From: Sclerurus mexicanus
Lineage: Eukaryota > Chordata > Aves > Passeriformes > Furnariidae
Direction: 5' to 3'
DNA length: 64,000 bases
NCBI GenBank assembly: GCA_013396755.1
Contig: VWZF01007235.1
Coordinates: forward strand, 1,125,760 to 1,189,759
The position numbers were made by a program, and so were the translations under genes. Positions 22,355 to 33,562 of this stretch are shown one piece after another. The notes under the pieces were generated by a model that saw only the letters and a program-made list of their open reading frames with translations, searched no databases and was not told the origin of the DNA. The first letter of the stretch is position 1; each line of letters opens with the position of its first letter.

Positions 22355-24224
22355 TGCTGTAGCTGCCTTGGGGGAATTCTGGCTACGTGGTAAAACAGAA
22401 GCTTCTGGGGGTGTCAGAAGTATCTGTCCATCTTTTTATAGACTTATATTGGCCCATGTGGGTCACTGTGTTATCTGAGCACTGTAAAAGGAAATGAAGG
22501 AGGATATAACAGCAGATAGGATCTGAGCGCTGCTTTCACTCTTAAATATTCAAAAGAACTTTATGAGGGATGGGATTAAAATGGAGAGATTTTGCTGATG
22601 CTCTGTGGAAAAGATATTTATAAAAAAATAACAATGGGCTGTGTAGGTGGGTCTTGGGGATGAGGCTGCCCGGGATGGTGGGTCCTGCTCAGGCGCTGGG
22701 GTTCTCTGCCCTACAGCTCCCTGGCACTGCTGCCCATAGGGAAAGCCCATCTGCACTGAGTTCTGTGCCCAGGGGGCAGGAAAAGGGGCTGGGTGGGGAA
22801 CTGCCTGGTTCCTTGTCGGTCAGATCATGGGAGGGTTTTCTTCTGCTTGAGCCTGATGTGAGCTCTGCGCCCCCGCAGCAGCCTGGGCAGTCTGGGCTGA
22901 GCCCCATCCCTTTGGATGGACAATATGGGAAAGGGACACGTGGGATTTTTTGGATTTTGAGCCAGGCTCTGGCAGGTGACCCACCCAGATCTCACCTGAG
23001 GACTTGTGTGTGCTTGGGTGAGCCTCGCTGTTAACACCAAGCGTGTGCTTCCCTCCCCATGCACAGACCAAGGGGGTTTCTCCAGCCCAGAGGGAAGGAA
23101 TGGTTCCAAACATCCCTGGCTGTCTCCTCACACTGTGCCAAGGAAGGAGGGTACCAAGGAGGACATTACAGCTGTTAAAAACGACCTCAGAGCACAAAGC
23201 GTCGGCAAGGGGCAGCTGGAAGGGACGTTACCTTGGCATTACTGCCCCTGCAGTAACGTGGCAGGAGCTGCTGGTTATCCCGGTGTGTGGCAGGAGGACA
23301 AAGCAGGAACGGTCTCTGGGGGTGAGATAACGAGAGGTGGTGGCACAGTTTGGCACCCCGAGTGCCCAAAGGGATGTTGGCTTGGGATCTGCCACGGAGG
23401 AGGATCCATCATGAATGTTTAAAGAAGGAGCACAAAGGGGGACAAGGCTCCCCAGCCGTGTCTGGAGGGGCTGGTTCAGCCCCCTCGCTCAGTAATTGAG
23501 GGGGTGGGTTAATGAAGGCAGACACACAGCGGCTGGAATCATTAAAATATGAAAATGGGTGAGGAGCTTTGCCTGGAGCAGGGGGAGGTGCTGGCTCCTT
23601 CCTGCAGGGCCAACCCTGGCGAGCTGACAGCAGGGAAAGGGCAAGACTGGCCTCGAGGACTCATTTCAGTGCCCAGGCTCTCATTTTTATAGTGACCCTT
23701 TCCATTGCTTGGGTCCAGAGCCGGAGGAGTCCGAGCCTCACACGAGGCTCTCGGCTTGGAAAAGCACAGACACCGGTCTAAGAGCGAGGGTGGTCAGTCA
23801 GGAAACCAGCTTTCCATTCCAGGCACTTCCCTTCCAAAGCAAGAAATACTTCCCGGGAGTAACTCCTGGGCGTAGGGAGTGCTGCCTTCAATTCTTCACC
23901 ATCAAGGGCTTCCAAAATCCCGCTGCTCCGGCCACAAGTGGCTCTCGGTATTGCCAAAATTACCTGTCAGAAATCACGAGTGGGTATTTTGAGGGGAAAA
24001 AAACCCCCAACTTTGCATTACATTTTGGAAATCGTGGTGCGTTTTTCTGTTAATCAACTTTGCAATCAACAGATTGAAGTCAGTGTGACAGCCACGAGCC
24101 GCAGCGTAAATCCCACGCTTCTGGGGTAAGAAAGTCTCGTGTGCTCATCAAAAATACTCTGCAAGGCTGCTGCCTATCCTACTGAAAGAGAAAAAAGAGA
24201 AAGGAAAGGGGGTTAAAAGCCTAA

Positions 24225-24450
24225 AACTATGATTCCACTTGGGACAAAGCATTGAGAGCTTCTATGAAGTTATCATTAAGGAAAATAAAAATAAAGATTT
24301 GAGAACAGCTTGGCCTGGAACAATATTTCAGGCATGGCTAGCTGTTAAAAATAAGCTAATTCAGAAGAGCCCCATTTAAATAAATATAATGCAAAGACAT
24401 AATGGCACAGATAATAGTTTTGAATGGGGAATTCTAATGACTTTGAGGGC
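24225..24450. promoter_or_regulatory. AT-rich candidate regulatory block
   Basis: Repeat-free AT-rich stretch containing a SOX-type AACAAT (24319-24324), a POU half-octamer ATGCAAAG (24389-24396) and several TAAT cores including AAGCTAATTCAG. It lies about 350 bp upstream of the second CpG island. Candidate enhancer by texture only. Confidence 0.3.
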
Positions 24451-24511
24451 ATTTTACAGGGCAATTAATACACACGAAAATGCTGCTCTATTCAACTGAT
24501 GGAAAGAAAGG

Positions 24512-24529
24512 AAAATAAAATAAAATAAA
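24512..24529. repeat. (AAAAT)n short microsatellite
   Basis: AAAATAAAATAAAATAAA, about three and a half pentamer units. Confidence 0.75.
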
Positions 24530-24706
24530 GCGGGCAGAAAGAGAAAGGGAGATGGTTGTGACTGGTAAAAATAGGGTTTGATTTTCTTTTCAATAGGATC
24601 ACTGCTTACAAACATAATAAAAGGAAAAATAAGCATGTCAGGTTCTATAATGTGGCTTGTGAAATCCCGAATGATTAGTTTCTAAAGAGGGGCAATTAGG
24701 AGCCTT

Positions 24707-24718
24707 TTGCATATGCAT
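24707..24718. promoter_or_regulatory. POU-type palindrome TTGCATATGCAT
   Basis: Contains the perfect 10-bp palindrome TGCATATGCA (24708-24717). It differs by one base from ATGCATATGCAT, the MORE-type site at which POU factors such as OCT proteins can bind as dimers. It sits about 80 bp before a CpG island. Confidence 0.35.
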
Positions 24719-24789
24719 GTGACTTCTGTGGAACGGGGCTTTCTCCGCTCCCTTCTTCTCTCCCTCTTTATCAGCAGCCTAAAAATACA

Positions 24790-25110
24790 TCGCCCCCATT
24801 GAACCTCCAGCATCACCGCGCCGGCTGCGGGAAGGGGGATGCGGGCTGGGTCCGGCGAGGATGCGGGATTATTGCCCGCACTGTGCGGGGGGACAGCGGC
24901 TCTTTTGGGGGGTCTGCTGAGCCCCCAGCCCGGCACGGGGGGTCCTTCCCAGGGGTCGGGATTTGCTGGGAGCCGGGAGCTGCCAGGGAGAGGTTGTTTC
25001 GAAAAACGCGAACTGCTCCGTGAATCGCTCTGGGGGAAATCCCAGCGCTCGTTCCTCTGGAACGGGAATCTTCCCATCATCACCGAGCGCTCAGGCTCGG
25101 GTCCTCCCGC
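24790..25110. promoter_or_regulatory. CpG island (candidate promoter or enhancer)
   Basis: I count about 28 CpGs in roughly 320 bp of high-GC DNA, against strong depletion on either side. The left flank carries the POU-type palindrome and CTAAAAATAC, one base off a MEF2 site (24780-24789). Frames of 133 codons (24682-25083, -), 91 and 74 codons (+) cross it, with Pro/Arg/Gly-rich chance composition. No TATA box at a sensible distance. It could be a CpG-rich enhancer or the promoter of an RNA I cannot delimit. Confidence 0.6.
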
Positions 25111-25261
25111 TTAGAGAGCAGGACAGCAGCAAGGTTGTGGTGTAAGGGATGTTGTGGGGTTGGGTCGAAGGTTGGAGGTCTTGTCCAAAAAGCATTCGGT
25201 GGTTCTAGGAGATAAGTTGAGGTATTTGGAATCTATGATTCTAAGTGCTGCTTACAAAGAG

Positions 25262-25299
25262 GCTTCCAAATTCATCTCTTGCTTCCAAATTCATCTTTT
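25262..25299. repeat. 19-bp tandem duplication
   Basis: GCTTCCAAATTCATCTCTT (25262-25280) then GCTTCCAAATTCATCTTTT (25281-25299): one mismatch, no spacer. Confidence 0.9.
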
Positions 25300-26079
25300 C
25301 CCAGCTTTTCTAGAGCTGGTTCTCCTGATGCTGCTGTACGGATCAGAGGAGGGAAGGATGTCCTGTCCCCTCCAGGCTGCCCGTCACGAGCTGCTAAACT
25401 TGCAGCAGGGCTGGTTTGGGGACAAGTTCTTGGCTCTCTGCTGGCAGTGCAAGGGCTGAATCAGGCTCACAGTGGTCCCTGTGGGCCTTGCAGTCCATAA
25501 ACCTCCCCCCCTGCCCATCTGCACCAGGAATGAGCTGCCCCTGTCCTTGAAAAAGAGCCTGTCCAGATCTTTAGCTGCATTTTTAAAATGTATAAATAAA
25601 TATTACATATGCTAACAGATGGTTCATTAGCCAGCTGTTATGGCAATCAGCATTTCAGCCAATTAAAACCCTTTTTCACAGCTTTAAAAATGTCAGTGAT
25701 AGGGACATTCAAATGCCCAGAGAACAAACAGCCTCTCTGTAAAAGGAGTTTTCTGCAAGTTCATGGAGAAAGGATGGGAAGAAATAGAATAAGAGTTTTA
25801 AATCCTTTGTGCTGAAGAAGTGAAAAGGCGCTGGCCCCTGTGTATTAATTATTGGGAGAGGTGTTGGGCATCTTGTCCCTCACATTGCCTGGAGTTTTGG
25901 GTGATCAATTGGGAACCCAGGAGGTACATCCAGGGATTCCGAGTCTCCCATGGGGTTTGCCTGCGGAAGTGATATGGCAGGAATTGCTTGGGGAGGGCTC
26001 AGAGTTCAGGACTCACAGGCAGGGTCTGACTTTTGCTCCTTGTGCACTGGAATTTCTAAGCTCGTTTTCCAGCCTAACT

Positions 26080-26124
26080 GGAATGGCAGACTCTGGAATG
26101 GCAGGCTCTGGAATGGCAGGCTCT
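26080..26124. repeat. 15-bp tandem repeat, 3 copies
   Basis: GGAATGGCAGACTCT, GGAATGGCAGGCTCT, GGAATGGCAGGCTCT, then a partial GGCAT. Copies 2 and 3 are identical and copy 1 differs at one base. As the unit is a multiple of three, the plus frame reads as a repeated pentapeptide, which is not evidence of coding. Confidence 0.92.
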
Positions 26125-27369
26125 GGCATCCCTTGGCAGTGCTGCCCACCTGTGCCTGGAAGATGCTCAGATGGCTGCCAAGAAGTTCAAATTCAGGCCT
26201 CACAGGCTGGTTTTCAGTCAGTAGCTCTGAGTGTCCAGGCCAGAGGTGATGATGAACTAAAGGAATTTTAACTGGTCTTTGTAGGCACACCAGGACACCC
26301 AGTGGTAGTGGAATGTGGGGCAGTCACAGGGGGAGGAATGAAGAAGTGGCACTTTCTGGTGTTTTCAGGGCTTTGAATAACAAACAGCTGTTTAGATCCT
26401 AAAAATTCCTCCAAACCACTTTTTCTCCGGGTTGGGTTTGCATCTGTGTCCTGTCAGTGCTCGACCTCTCCAGCTTGGGGCTCTGTGTGCAAGAATAAAA
26501 TAATGGCATGGGAAGGCAAGAGCTTTTCATCCCAAATTAGTGTTGTGGCAGGACAGTGCCTGGAGTGGGGAGAAAGCCTTGGCTAGGGAAGCATCCTCTT
26601 GCAAACACGGATCAGGTGGTCCATATCCCTTGTGTATGGATGGATGAAGGTAAAATCCTTCAAACCTCTTGATCCCAGAGGATAAGGCAGGGCTTTTGTC
26701 GCCTCTCCTGCCACGTTCCAGGGGCTTCTGCTGCTTTGGCAGCCAGCGCGGAGCAGGAGCCTGGATTTGATGAGTCACAGGGTTGATTCTCCTTTTCTAA
26801 TCTGTGCTGTCTTTTGCAACCGTTCAGAGGAGCAAAAAATAGCTCGCACAGACAATCAGGACAGATTATTTTAATGAGGGCTGAAAAACTGAGAAACAAA
26901 TGGCTCAAATTGAGCCTTTAAACGTTTCTCCGTGTGTCTGCGAGGAGCTGCTCGACGCTTGAATCAGCAGGTCTGCCGCACGAGACGCTGCTGTCAGGAG
27001 TTCAGTTTGCAACCCTCTTGGTTGTTTTTATCCCAGGAGCTCGAGTGAACATCCCAAGTGGAAGCTGCACGCTCTCAGCAGCTCCGTTTTCTGCTTGCGA
27101 TTGTCTTTTATCTGCTGGAGTCGGCCGTGCCCAGCTTACATCTGCTCCTGCTTCACTCGGCGCAAACAGCAGAGAGGCAAACAATCATTTCCCCAATTTC
27201 TGCTCCAACAGGCGTAGGGAGAATGAAGCTAAACCCTTCCAAAGCTCTTTCCATCCTCTCTAGGATATGTCCACCTTTTTGATGGCGACTGTTGTCTTAT
27301 TAACTAATTCTGGTTTGGTTTTGGGATTTTTCCGTGCTGTAAACAGAAAGTACATGTTCAGTTGTTCTA

Positions 27370-27593
27370 TTACAGAATGGTTTGGGTAGGAAAGGACCCT
27401 AAAGATCATCTAGTTCCACCCCCTGCCATGGGCAGGGACACCTCCCACCAGACCAGGGTGCTCCAAGCCCCATCCAACCTGGCCTTGGACACTTCCAGGG
27501 CTGGGGCAGCCACAGCTTCTCTGAGCACCCTGTGCCAGGCCCTGCCCACCCTCCCAGGGAAGGATTCATTCCTAAAGATGAAGATCTAGATCA
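27370..27593 (-). mobile_element. CR1 LINE 3'-end copy
   Basis: About 224 bp of CR1 in minus orientation. Plus-strand landmarks in order: CAGAATGGTTTGGGTAGGAA, GACCCTAAAGATCATCTAG, CCCTGCCATGGGCAGGGACA, CCAGACCAGGGTGCTCCAAG, TCCAACCTGGCCTTGGACAC, GGGGCAGCCACAGCTTCTCT, CCTGTGCCAGGCCCTGCCCA, and AGGATTCATTCCTAAAGATG. It extends further toward the element's 5' side than most copies here. Confidence 0.95.
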
Positions 27594-27849
27594 AGATTAG
27601 GTCAGAACTGCATCAGACTGTTGTGTTTGCACAAAAAGGTTGGTTATTTGCTTCGGTAGAATAAAAGAGAACCCCCAACAGACCAGCACCCTCTGCTCCT
27701 ACCCCGATGTGTCCCAAAAGTGGATTCTGCAGCAGAGGTAGAAGCTTTAAGGATCACTCTGGCATATCACCCTGTCTTTGTGTTATCCAGAGAACTCCCT
27801 ATGACCCATAAATATATTTTTCCCTTCCTTTTATTTCTTGCATCCCTTT

Positions 27850-28060
27850 TAGTTTGTGATGGCAGGTCCAAAAGCTTTAGAGCTTCCCCTTGATGGGCAT
27901 AAAAATATCATGAGTACTTGTTTAAACATCAGAAAGGTATTAGCTCAATTTTGCACTTCAATGCTACCAAGAATGTTTAGGCCCATTGGGCATGAATTTA
28001 ATTTTCTTACAGGCTGCAGAGAGAAGAAAAATCAGCCTCCCTATCTTAGCATTAACTGCT
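27850..28060. promoter_or_regulatory. AT-rich candidate regulatory block
   Basis: Repeat-free sequence with TTAGTTTGTGATGG, TTGTTTAAACATC and GGGCATGAATTTAATTTTC, a mixture of forkhead-like, POU-like and homeodomain-like words. A 71-codon plus-strand frame crosses it without a recognisable domain. Candidate only. Confidence 0.22.
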
Positions 28061-30308
28061 TCTCCCTGTGACAACTCAAAGCATCACCTTTCTGCTGCTC
28101 CAGGCTCCAAATGGCACTAAAATGATGTTCTGAGCAGGCAGATGCCCCCAAATCTCTGCCCAGGGCTGTCTTGCCCCCTTGCCTCCTGTTTGCACATCAG
28201 CCCCGTGGTTTCCCCACAGCACCAACCACCAGGAAAACCCATGGATGGTGAGAGCAGCACTGCAGTGGGGTCACACTAACCAAATAATGTAGCTAAACCC
28301 CACCCTGCTCCCCGTGGCAGGAGAAAAATCCTGCCTCGCTCCATTAGTAATAAAACATCAGCTCTAAACACATCAGATCAGATCGGTGATTTTTGATAGT
28401 GAATTAATAACGCGTTTTGTTGATAGGTACAAAAGTTGTCATTTTTTGCGTGTTTTTAACTCATTGCCAGCTCAGAGCCCCAGATGCCTCAACACCAGTG
28501 ATGTCAGACCCTGAAGATGTCAGGACATCAACTATTTCTTTTTCAAGGATACGGGAATGTCAATAGTCCTTGTCGCACATGGGGGAAAAATTGCCTTTTA
28601 ATGGTCAATAGTAATAACCAGTCTGTTTAAACTTTCATGAATAAGATATGTACAATCTATGGGCTATGAATTATGCACATCCCTGCAATGGCTGGGAGGT
28701 AGGGAATGGTCCCAATCCCGCTGTCCCAGTCACCTTTGCCTCTCCTGGGGTTTGTTGCAGCTCCTGCAGTGGTGGCTGTGGTGCATCTCCCTGGCTGGGC
28801 TGTTTGCAGGATCTCGCTCCCATGTCAACTTCAGCTGAGGGCAGATGTTCAGCTGGGGAGGGTCAAATCAGCGCTGGAGGCTTCTGGCCTCCCTACATGT
28901 GTGATTTGTGTTCATGAGGATGGGTTTGATACATAGCAACAGGAGCCTGTGGAAAATACAAGCCCTTTAGGGCAGCGGTGGCCGTGGTAACAGCAATATT
29001 TCTGCTGCAAAGCCTGATTCAGGCAGTAATTGTAATAAATATATGCAATTTTTGGATAATTTTCTACGTTTATGTTCTCTAAAAAGTCCTTTGCTTCCAA
29101 TTCCTGCTTGCCCACAAACAGAGGTGCAAGGCCACAAAAGGATTTATGATTTTAAAGGAATTTCCAGCTCTGAGTGTGGACATCCAACCAATTCTAATGA
29201 AAATGTGCTCTTAGGGGACTTGGAGCCCAGATTTCGAGACTGTGCCGAGGTTCAGATAAGCCTTAGGAGAGCATCCAAAAATTACAGATTCCTTTCTGTA
29301 CTCTGCCCAAACACTGGATCCTTTGAAGCTTGCCCAGGGCTGCTGGGCAGGAGATCAGAGCCACAGGGAGAGAGTTTTGAATCGTGAACCAGAGCAGTGT
29401 GTGTTAATAAAAACAAACAGCGCTGAAGGCAAACTCCAGTGCTACCAGCGCCTTCCACCATCTGCACCCTCGCTGGGCTAGAGCACAGAATTCCATAGGG
29501 AATGAGGTGCAGCAAGTGCAGAAGGAGCTTTTGGATGCTGCTCAAGGCACAGGTGGAAAAGGATTCCAGTGACATTGAATAAGTAAATGGTTTTTTAAAA
29601 GCTGGACGGATGTAAAGACGAGATCAGCGAAAGCAAAAAGAGCAAACTCTGTAGGAAATGAACAAACAGCCCTGAGGCTTTGGGGAGACTGGTGAGCTGG
29701 GAGAGAGGCTGTGGAGAATGAAGATACTTGGGCAGACCCCGGGAGGATGGTCTGGATGCCTGCAGACAGGACCCTGATGCGGGGGGCAATCAGCAGGGGA
29801 TGCTCCCAGATGTGTCAGGTTGGGGGCAATGAAAAAGCCGTCCCCCAGCCCCTGCTGGGTGCACATCTGGGGTCGGGTACCTGCTCCTCCTCGGCTGCAC
29901 GAGGTGGGAACCTTCCCCATTGCTTTCCTGCCTCTCTGGTTCCTTGTCCCCATGGAAGGGAACCTGCAAGAAGCCGTGGAGGTAAAACGTCCTCACAGGC
30001 CCACAACCTTTGCCTTTTAAAAGTAGGGCACTCTGAGCACAGGTACACGTTATTCATCAAGCGAGCCCTCAAACTATCATTTTATCTCCCTGCCAAATCA
30101 TAATCCTCTTCCAACTCCCCAGGGTTCTGCTGAAGGTATTTGATTTTTTTTTTTCCCCCCTGTCCCTTTCTTTTAAAACCCATTTCATTATCAAATGGCG
30201 TTGGGGGAACTGATCTGTAATGAGGAAGCTGGCAGAAGTCCCAGAGTGATCAGAGGGGCTGAGATCCAGCGAGGTTAAGCTACCGCTCCAAAAGAAAAAA
30301 ATTGTAAG

Positions 30309-30327
30309 TAATTAAAATTAATTAAAA
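30309..30327. promoter_or_regulatory. TAATTA homeodomain-type cluster
   Basis: TAATTAAAATTAATTAAAA packs at least two TAATTA cores in 19 bp, followed by ATCATTAAAC. It could equally be AT-rich low-complexity sequence. Confidence 0.25.
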
Positions 30328-31727
30328 ATCATTAAACAAACCTTCATGGCTGCTGTTTCACGTGCTGCTGACTTGACTGCAGACTGTGCCACCATTCCAG
30401 GCTGTGGCACTGTGGAAGGGCGTGAGGAGTTGGTGTCTTTGCTCTCACACCTCCCAGCACAGCTGGCTTGGCCAAAGAGTAGATGTACCCGGTGGAGGGG
30501 TTGGTTGTGTTCATGTCCTGCTCTGTGGGATGAAGCTTTTGCTCCTGATGCTGGCACGCTTTCCCCAGCTGACCACAGGACGGTGATTTAGTCTTTGTGA
30601 ACTTGAATTTGCAGCTGCAAAAAGGCAATTTGTCATTTTCTCTCAATATTATGTGCACATACAGCCCCTGATGGGTGGGAGCCTTGCTCTCACCAGGGAT
30701 CTCCAGGCACTCCAATATTACTAGTGCTAATACTTATATTATAAAGGTTAATACTAACCTGTAGGGCTGTTCATTTAGAGGTGGGATTTTGTGCTTGCCT
30801 GAGAAATTCTGTCTCACTGCATTTCACCAGCACATCCCAGACCTTCAGAGTGACCTGCTGCGAGCAGGGCTGGTTCAAACCTTCCCAGCAACATCCTCAC
30901 TGACCAGGGTTTGTTTCCTACAAGAGCCTCCAGCAAATCACCTCCCCTGGAGCCTCACAGAAGCTGCAAAAACATTTGCATTTCTGACGTTCTTGCTGAG
31001 AAGGAATACTAAAACTCCCCCGAAATGTTGTCACTTCTCTGGAGGTGCGTGGGGCTGCGGAGAGCTGTCACAATATTTGACAACCGGTGCACCAGGAGTG
31101 ACCCACAGTTAAAGCTGTCAGGAGCTGTTACATGCTCAAGGATGGGGTTCCTCCCTGGCTGTTCTCCTTGTCCTGTCCCTCTGGATGATTCATCCCAATT
31201 TAAGGAGTGATGGGTTGGGCTGGGGAGAAGCCTTTACCCGTTTCCATGGTGATCAAATTACCTCTTTCATTCCAGGTCGGGAGGTTAAAATCATTGACGA
31301 GGACACTCCAATGGATTTGGATTTCATTGCGTTTCCTGCTCCCAGCTCGGAAGGATGAGGAATCCACAGCCTGGCATTAAGGTACCCAGGGGAGCTGTTT
31401 GTTCCACAGCTGGCTGGGTGTGCATGCCCAGGTCATCACCATCCTCCCAGAGTTATTGGCAATAAACGCTCAGAGCCAGCAGTGAGGGCAGTAGAACGTG
31501 GCTGGTTAACATATGGGCTTTCCCCCAGTGGTGAACACAAGAGGTGCACGAGAAGAGCAGGAAATCCATGCGTGGGATGACTCGGTCCAACCTACATTGA
31601 GAGGACATGCTCCAGAAGAGAGTGTGAGAGGGGATAGATCTCCACCAGTTTGTCCTGCTCCCTAAAGGATAGAAATTCACTATCCCCTCAAAACATTTTT
31701 CTAGTTTTAATAATATTTATCATAAAA

Positions 31728-31882
31728 TTACAGGGTGGTTTGGGTTGGAAAAGAACTTAAAGCTCATCTCATCCCACCCCCTGCCATGGGCAGGGACACC
31801 TTCCACTAGCCCAGGTTGCTCCAAGCCCCGTCCAACCTGGCCTTGGACACTTCCAGGGATGGGGCAGCCACAGCTCTTCCAC
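31728..31882 (-). mobile_element. CR1 LINE 3'-end copy
   Basis: Minus-strand CR1 tail of about 155 bp with near-consensus core: GGTGGTTTGGGTTGGAAAAG, CTTAAAGCTCATCTCATCCC, CCCTGCCATGGGCAGGGACA, CTAGCCCAGGTTGCTCCAAG, TCCAACCTGGCCTTGGACAC, GGGGCAGCCACAGCTC. It is AT-rich immediately outside the 3' end. Confidence 0.95.
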
Positions 31883-33425
31883 TGGCTGATGTGTCCATTC
31901 CCTCCCAGTGCTTCTGAGTTGCCCATTACGCTGGTCCTTGGAGTGCAACACAGCATGTTCCCTCCTTTGCACTGCTCATTTATTTATTTTATGGGGTGGG
32001 GGGAAGCCTTTTCTGCATCTGGCCACAGTCAGGAGTTCCCCAGAGAAGGGGTTGGCAGTGCCCAGGTCAGGGCACGGGGCACCTCAGGGCTCTCCCACTG
32101 TTTTCCACAGGGCTGTTTTCCAGGAGCACTCCAGTATTACACTGAGTCCATTTGTTATATTTACCAGCTCTCTCTCCATTCCCTTTGAGCCTCAGGAACA
32201 TCAATAAATGCTGGGAAAAAGTCTGGTGTAAATAACGGGAGTTTCTGCCTATTCTGATCAATAAAATATTGTTTATAGGAGCCCTCGTGGCTCTCACAGC
32301 TCCAGGGGAAGGTCTGTCGGTGGCTTTATAAACTGGCTTTTCAGGTGGCTGTAACTTGGATGCTGGGGCTGCTCCTCTGCCATTCGGGATGTAAATCAGT
32401 TCAGTGTGTTTAACTTTTGTAGCTTCTGGTTTTGCTGTTTCTTTAAAAGACAAGTGGCTGTATATGGCTTTTTTATTATTATTTTTTCTTGCTAGCCTGT
32501 AGCTTAATACAGGAGGTGCAGAGGGTGGATGGATGTATTTTTGCAGTTAAACTATATCGATGTCTTCTCACACGAAGGGAGAAGGAAACAAGCAAACAAA
32601 TAATGTTTTGATAGATTCCCACTATCTGCATTTAAAAGCCAAGTACCACACAGAAAGCACAATAACTACATCCCATAACTCTCTCACTATACAAAGCCAA
32701 ACTGGGCAATGCTGTGGTAAATTATTTCCTCCTGCTGCCTACATTTCAGACTCCTTATTTTGCTAGATTTCATATCTCTCAGCCTTTACATATCACAGCA
32801 GACAGATTCAGTGTATGTAGCAAAACAGAGCAAATCCCATCTTCAATTCTCAAAATATTAGTTCAGTCCTTACAGCAATATTTGATTTATGGAATACTTA
32901 CGGAATATAAATAATTTGTTCCTGTTTTCACAAGATTAGTTGCCAGATGCACAGCTCAAATAAGGGATAAAAGGTCCGTGCTGGCTGTTGGGTATCAGAA
33001 TCCTTTAATGATTTATTAATGGCCGCACTTTTATTTTTCATATCCACTGCTTTTATATGTGTGCCTATTTATTTCCTTGCACAGTCAAAGGTCAGTGTTT
33101 GGAAAACAGCTGCAAGAATGTTTCAGAGTGCCCAGGAAGCCATCAGTGAGCTTTGGCCTTCTAAGTTGTCTGAAGAGCTTTTGAGATCTCCAGTCCATAA
33201 ACACTCCCTTCTCTCGCTGCCAGACCCGGGGACAGGAGTTAAGGAGTGGCTACAAGAGGAAGCTTTGCAGGACCAGGGTTTCTCTTTGGCCAGCAGGTCT
33301 TCTTAGATGCTTCCTCCCCACTGCTTGACTTGCCCATCCCTCTGGGGCATGTTGGTAGGGTTTGTCTGTCCTACCTGTGCTCTCTCTCTGTCACCTCCAC
33401 AATGACAAGTGCTCTCCATCAATGT
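31883..33425. other. non-coding stretch, no gene seen
   Basis: No gene recognised. A 147-codon plus-strand frame (31745-32188) is partly antisense CR1 and is rejected. 32540-32930 is AT-rich, repeat-free and could be regulatory. A short TTA-rich tract lies around 32468-32486. Confidence 0.5.
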
Positions 33426-33562
33426 GGAAGTGTCCAAGGCCAGGTTGGACGGGGCTTGGAGCAACCTGATGTACAGGAAGGTGCCCCTGTCCATGGCAAG
33501 GGGGTGGAATAGGATGAGCTTTAAAGTCCTTTCCAACCCAAACCATTCCACGATTCTGTGAT
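33426..33562 (+). mobile_element. CR1 LINE 3'-end copy
   Basis: Plus-strand CR1: GAAGTGTCCAAGGCCAGGTT, GGACGGGGCTTGGAGCAACC, TGTCCATGGCAAGGGGGTGG, AGCTTTAAAGTCCTTTCCAA, then CCCAAACCATTCCACGATTC and TGTGAT, the normal terminus. Confidence 0.95.

Larger units (their letters stand above)
21701..24640. other. non-coding stretch, no gene seen
   Basis: No supported gene. 22640-23500 is GC-richer and carries overlapping frames up to 138 codons (23006-23422, +) without recognisable domains. A 19-bp tandem duplication, an (AAAAT)n tract and an AT-rich candidate block at 24225-24450 are listed separately. Confidence 0.5.
25111..27369. other. non-coding stretch, no gene seen
   Basis: No supported gene. 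A 139-codon frame (25852-26271, +) contains a 15-bp tandem repeat that happens to be in frame; it has no recognisable domain. Two tandem duplications are listed separately. 26925-27250 is somewhat CpG-richer than its surroundings but too diffuse to call an island. Confidence 0.5.
27594..31727. other. non-coding stretch, no gene seen
   Basis: No supported gene over 4.1 kb. Frames reach 130 codons (29711-30103, +) without known motifs. It includes an AT-rich candidate block (27850-28060), a TAATTA cluster (30309-30327) and a plausible splice-acceptor tract ending at 31275 with no supporting exon. Confidence 0.5.

Noticed and set aside
31262..31380. Possible terminal exon after CCTCTTTCATTCCAG at 31275
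   Set aside because: A good pyrimidine tract, but the roughly 34-codon continuation matches no protein I recognise and has no partner exon.
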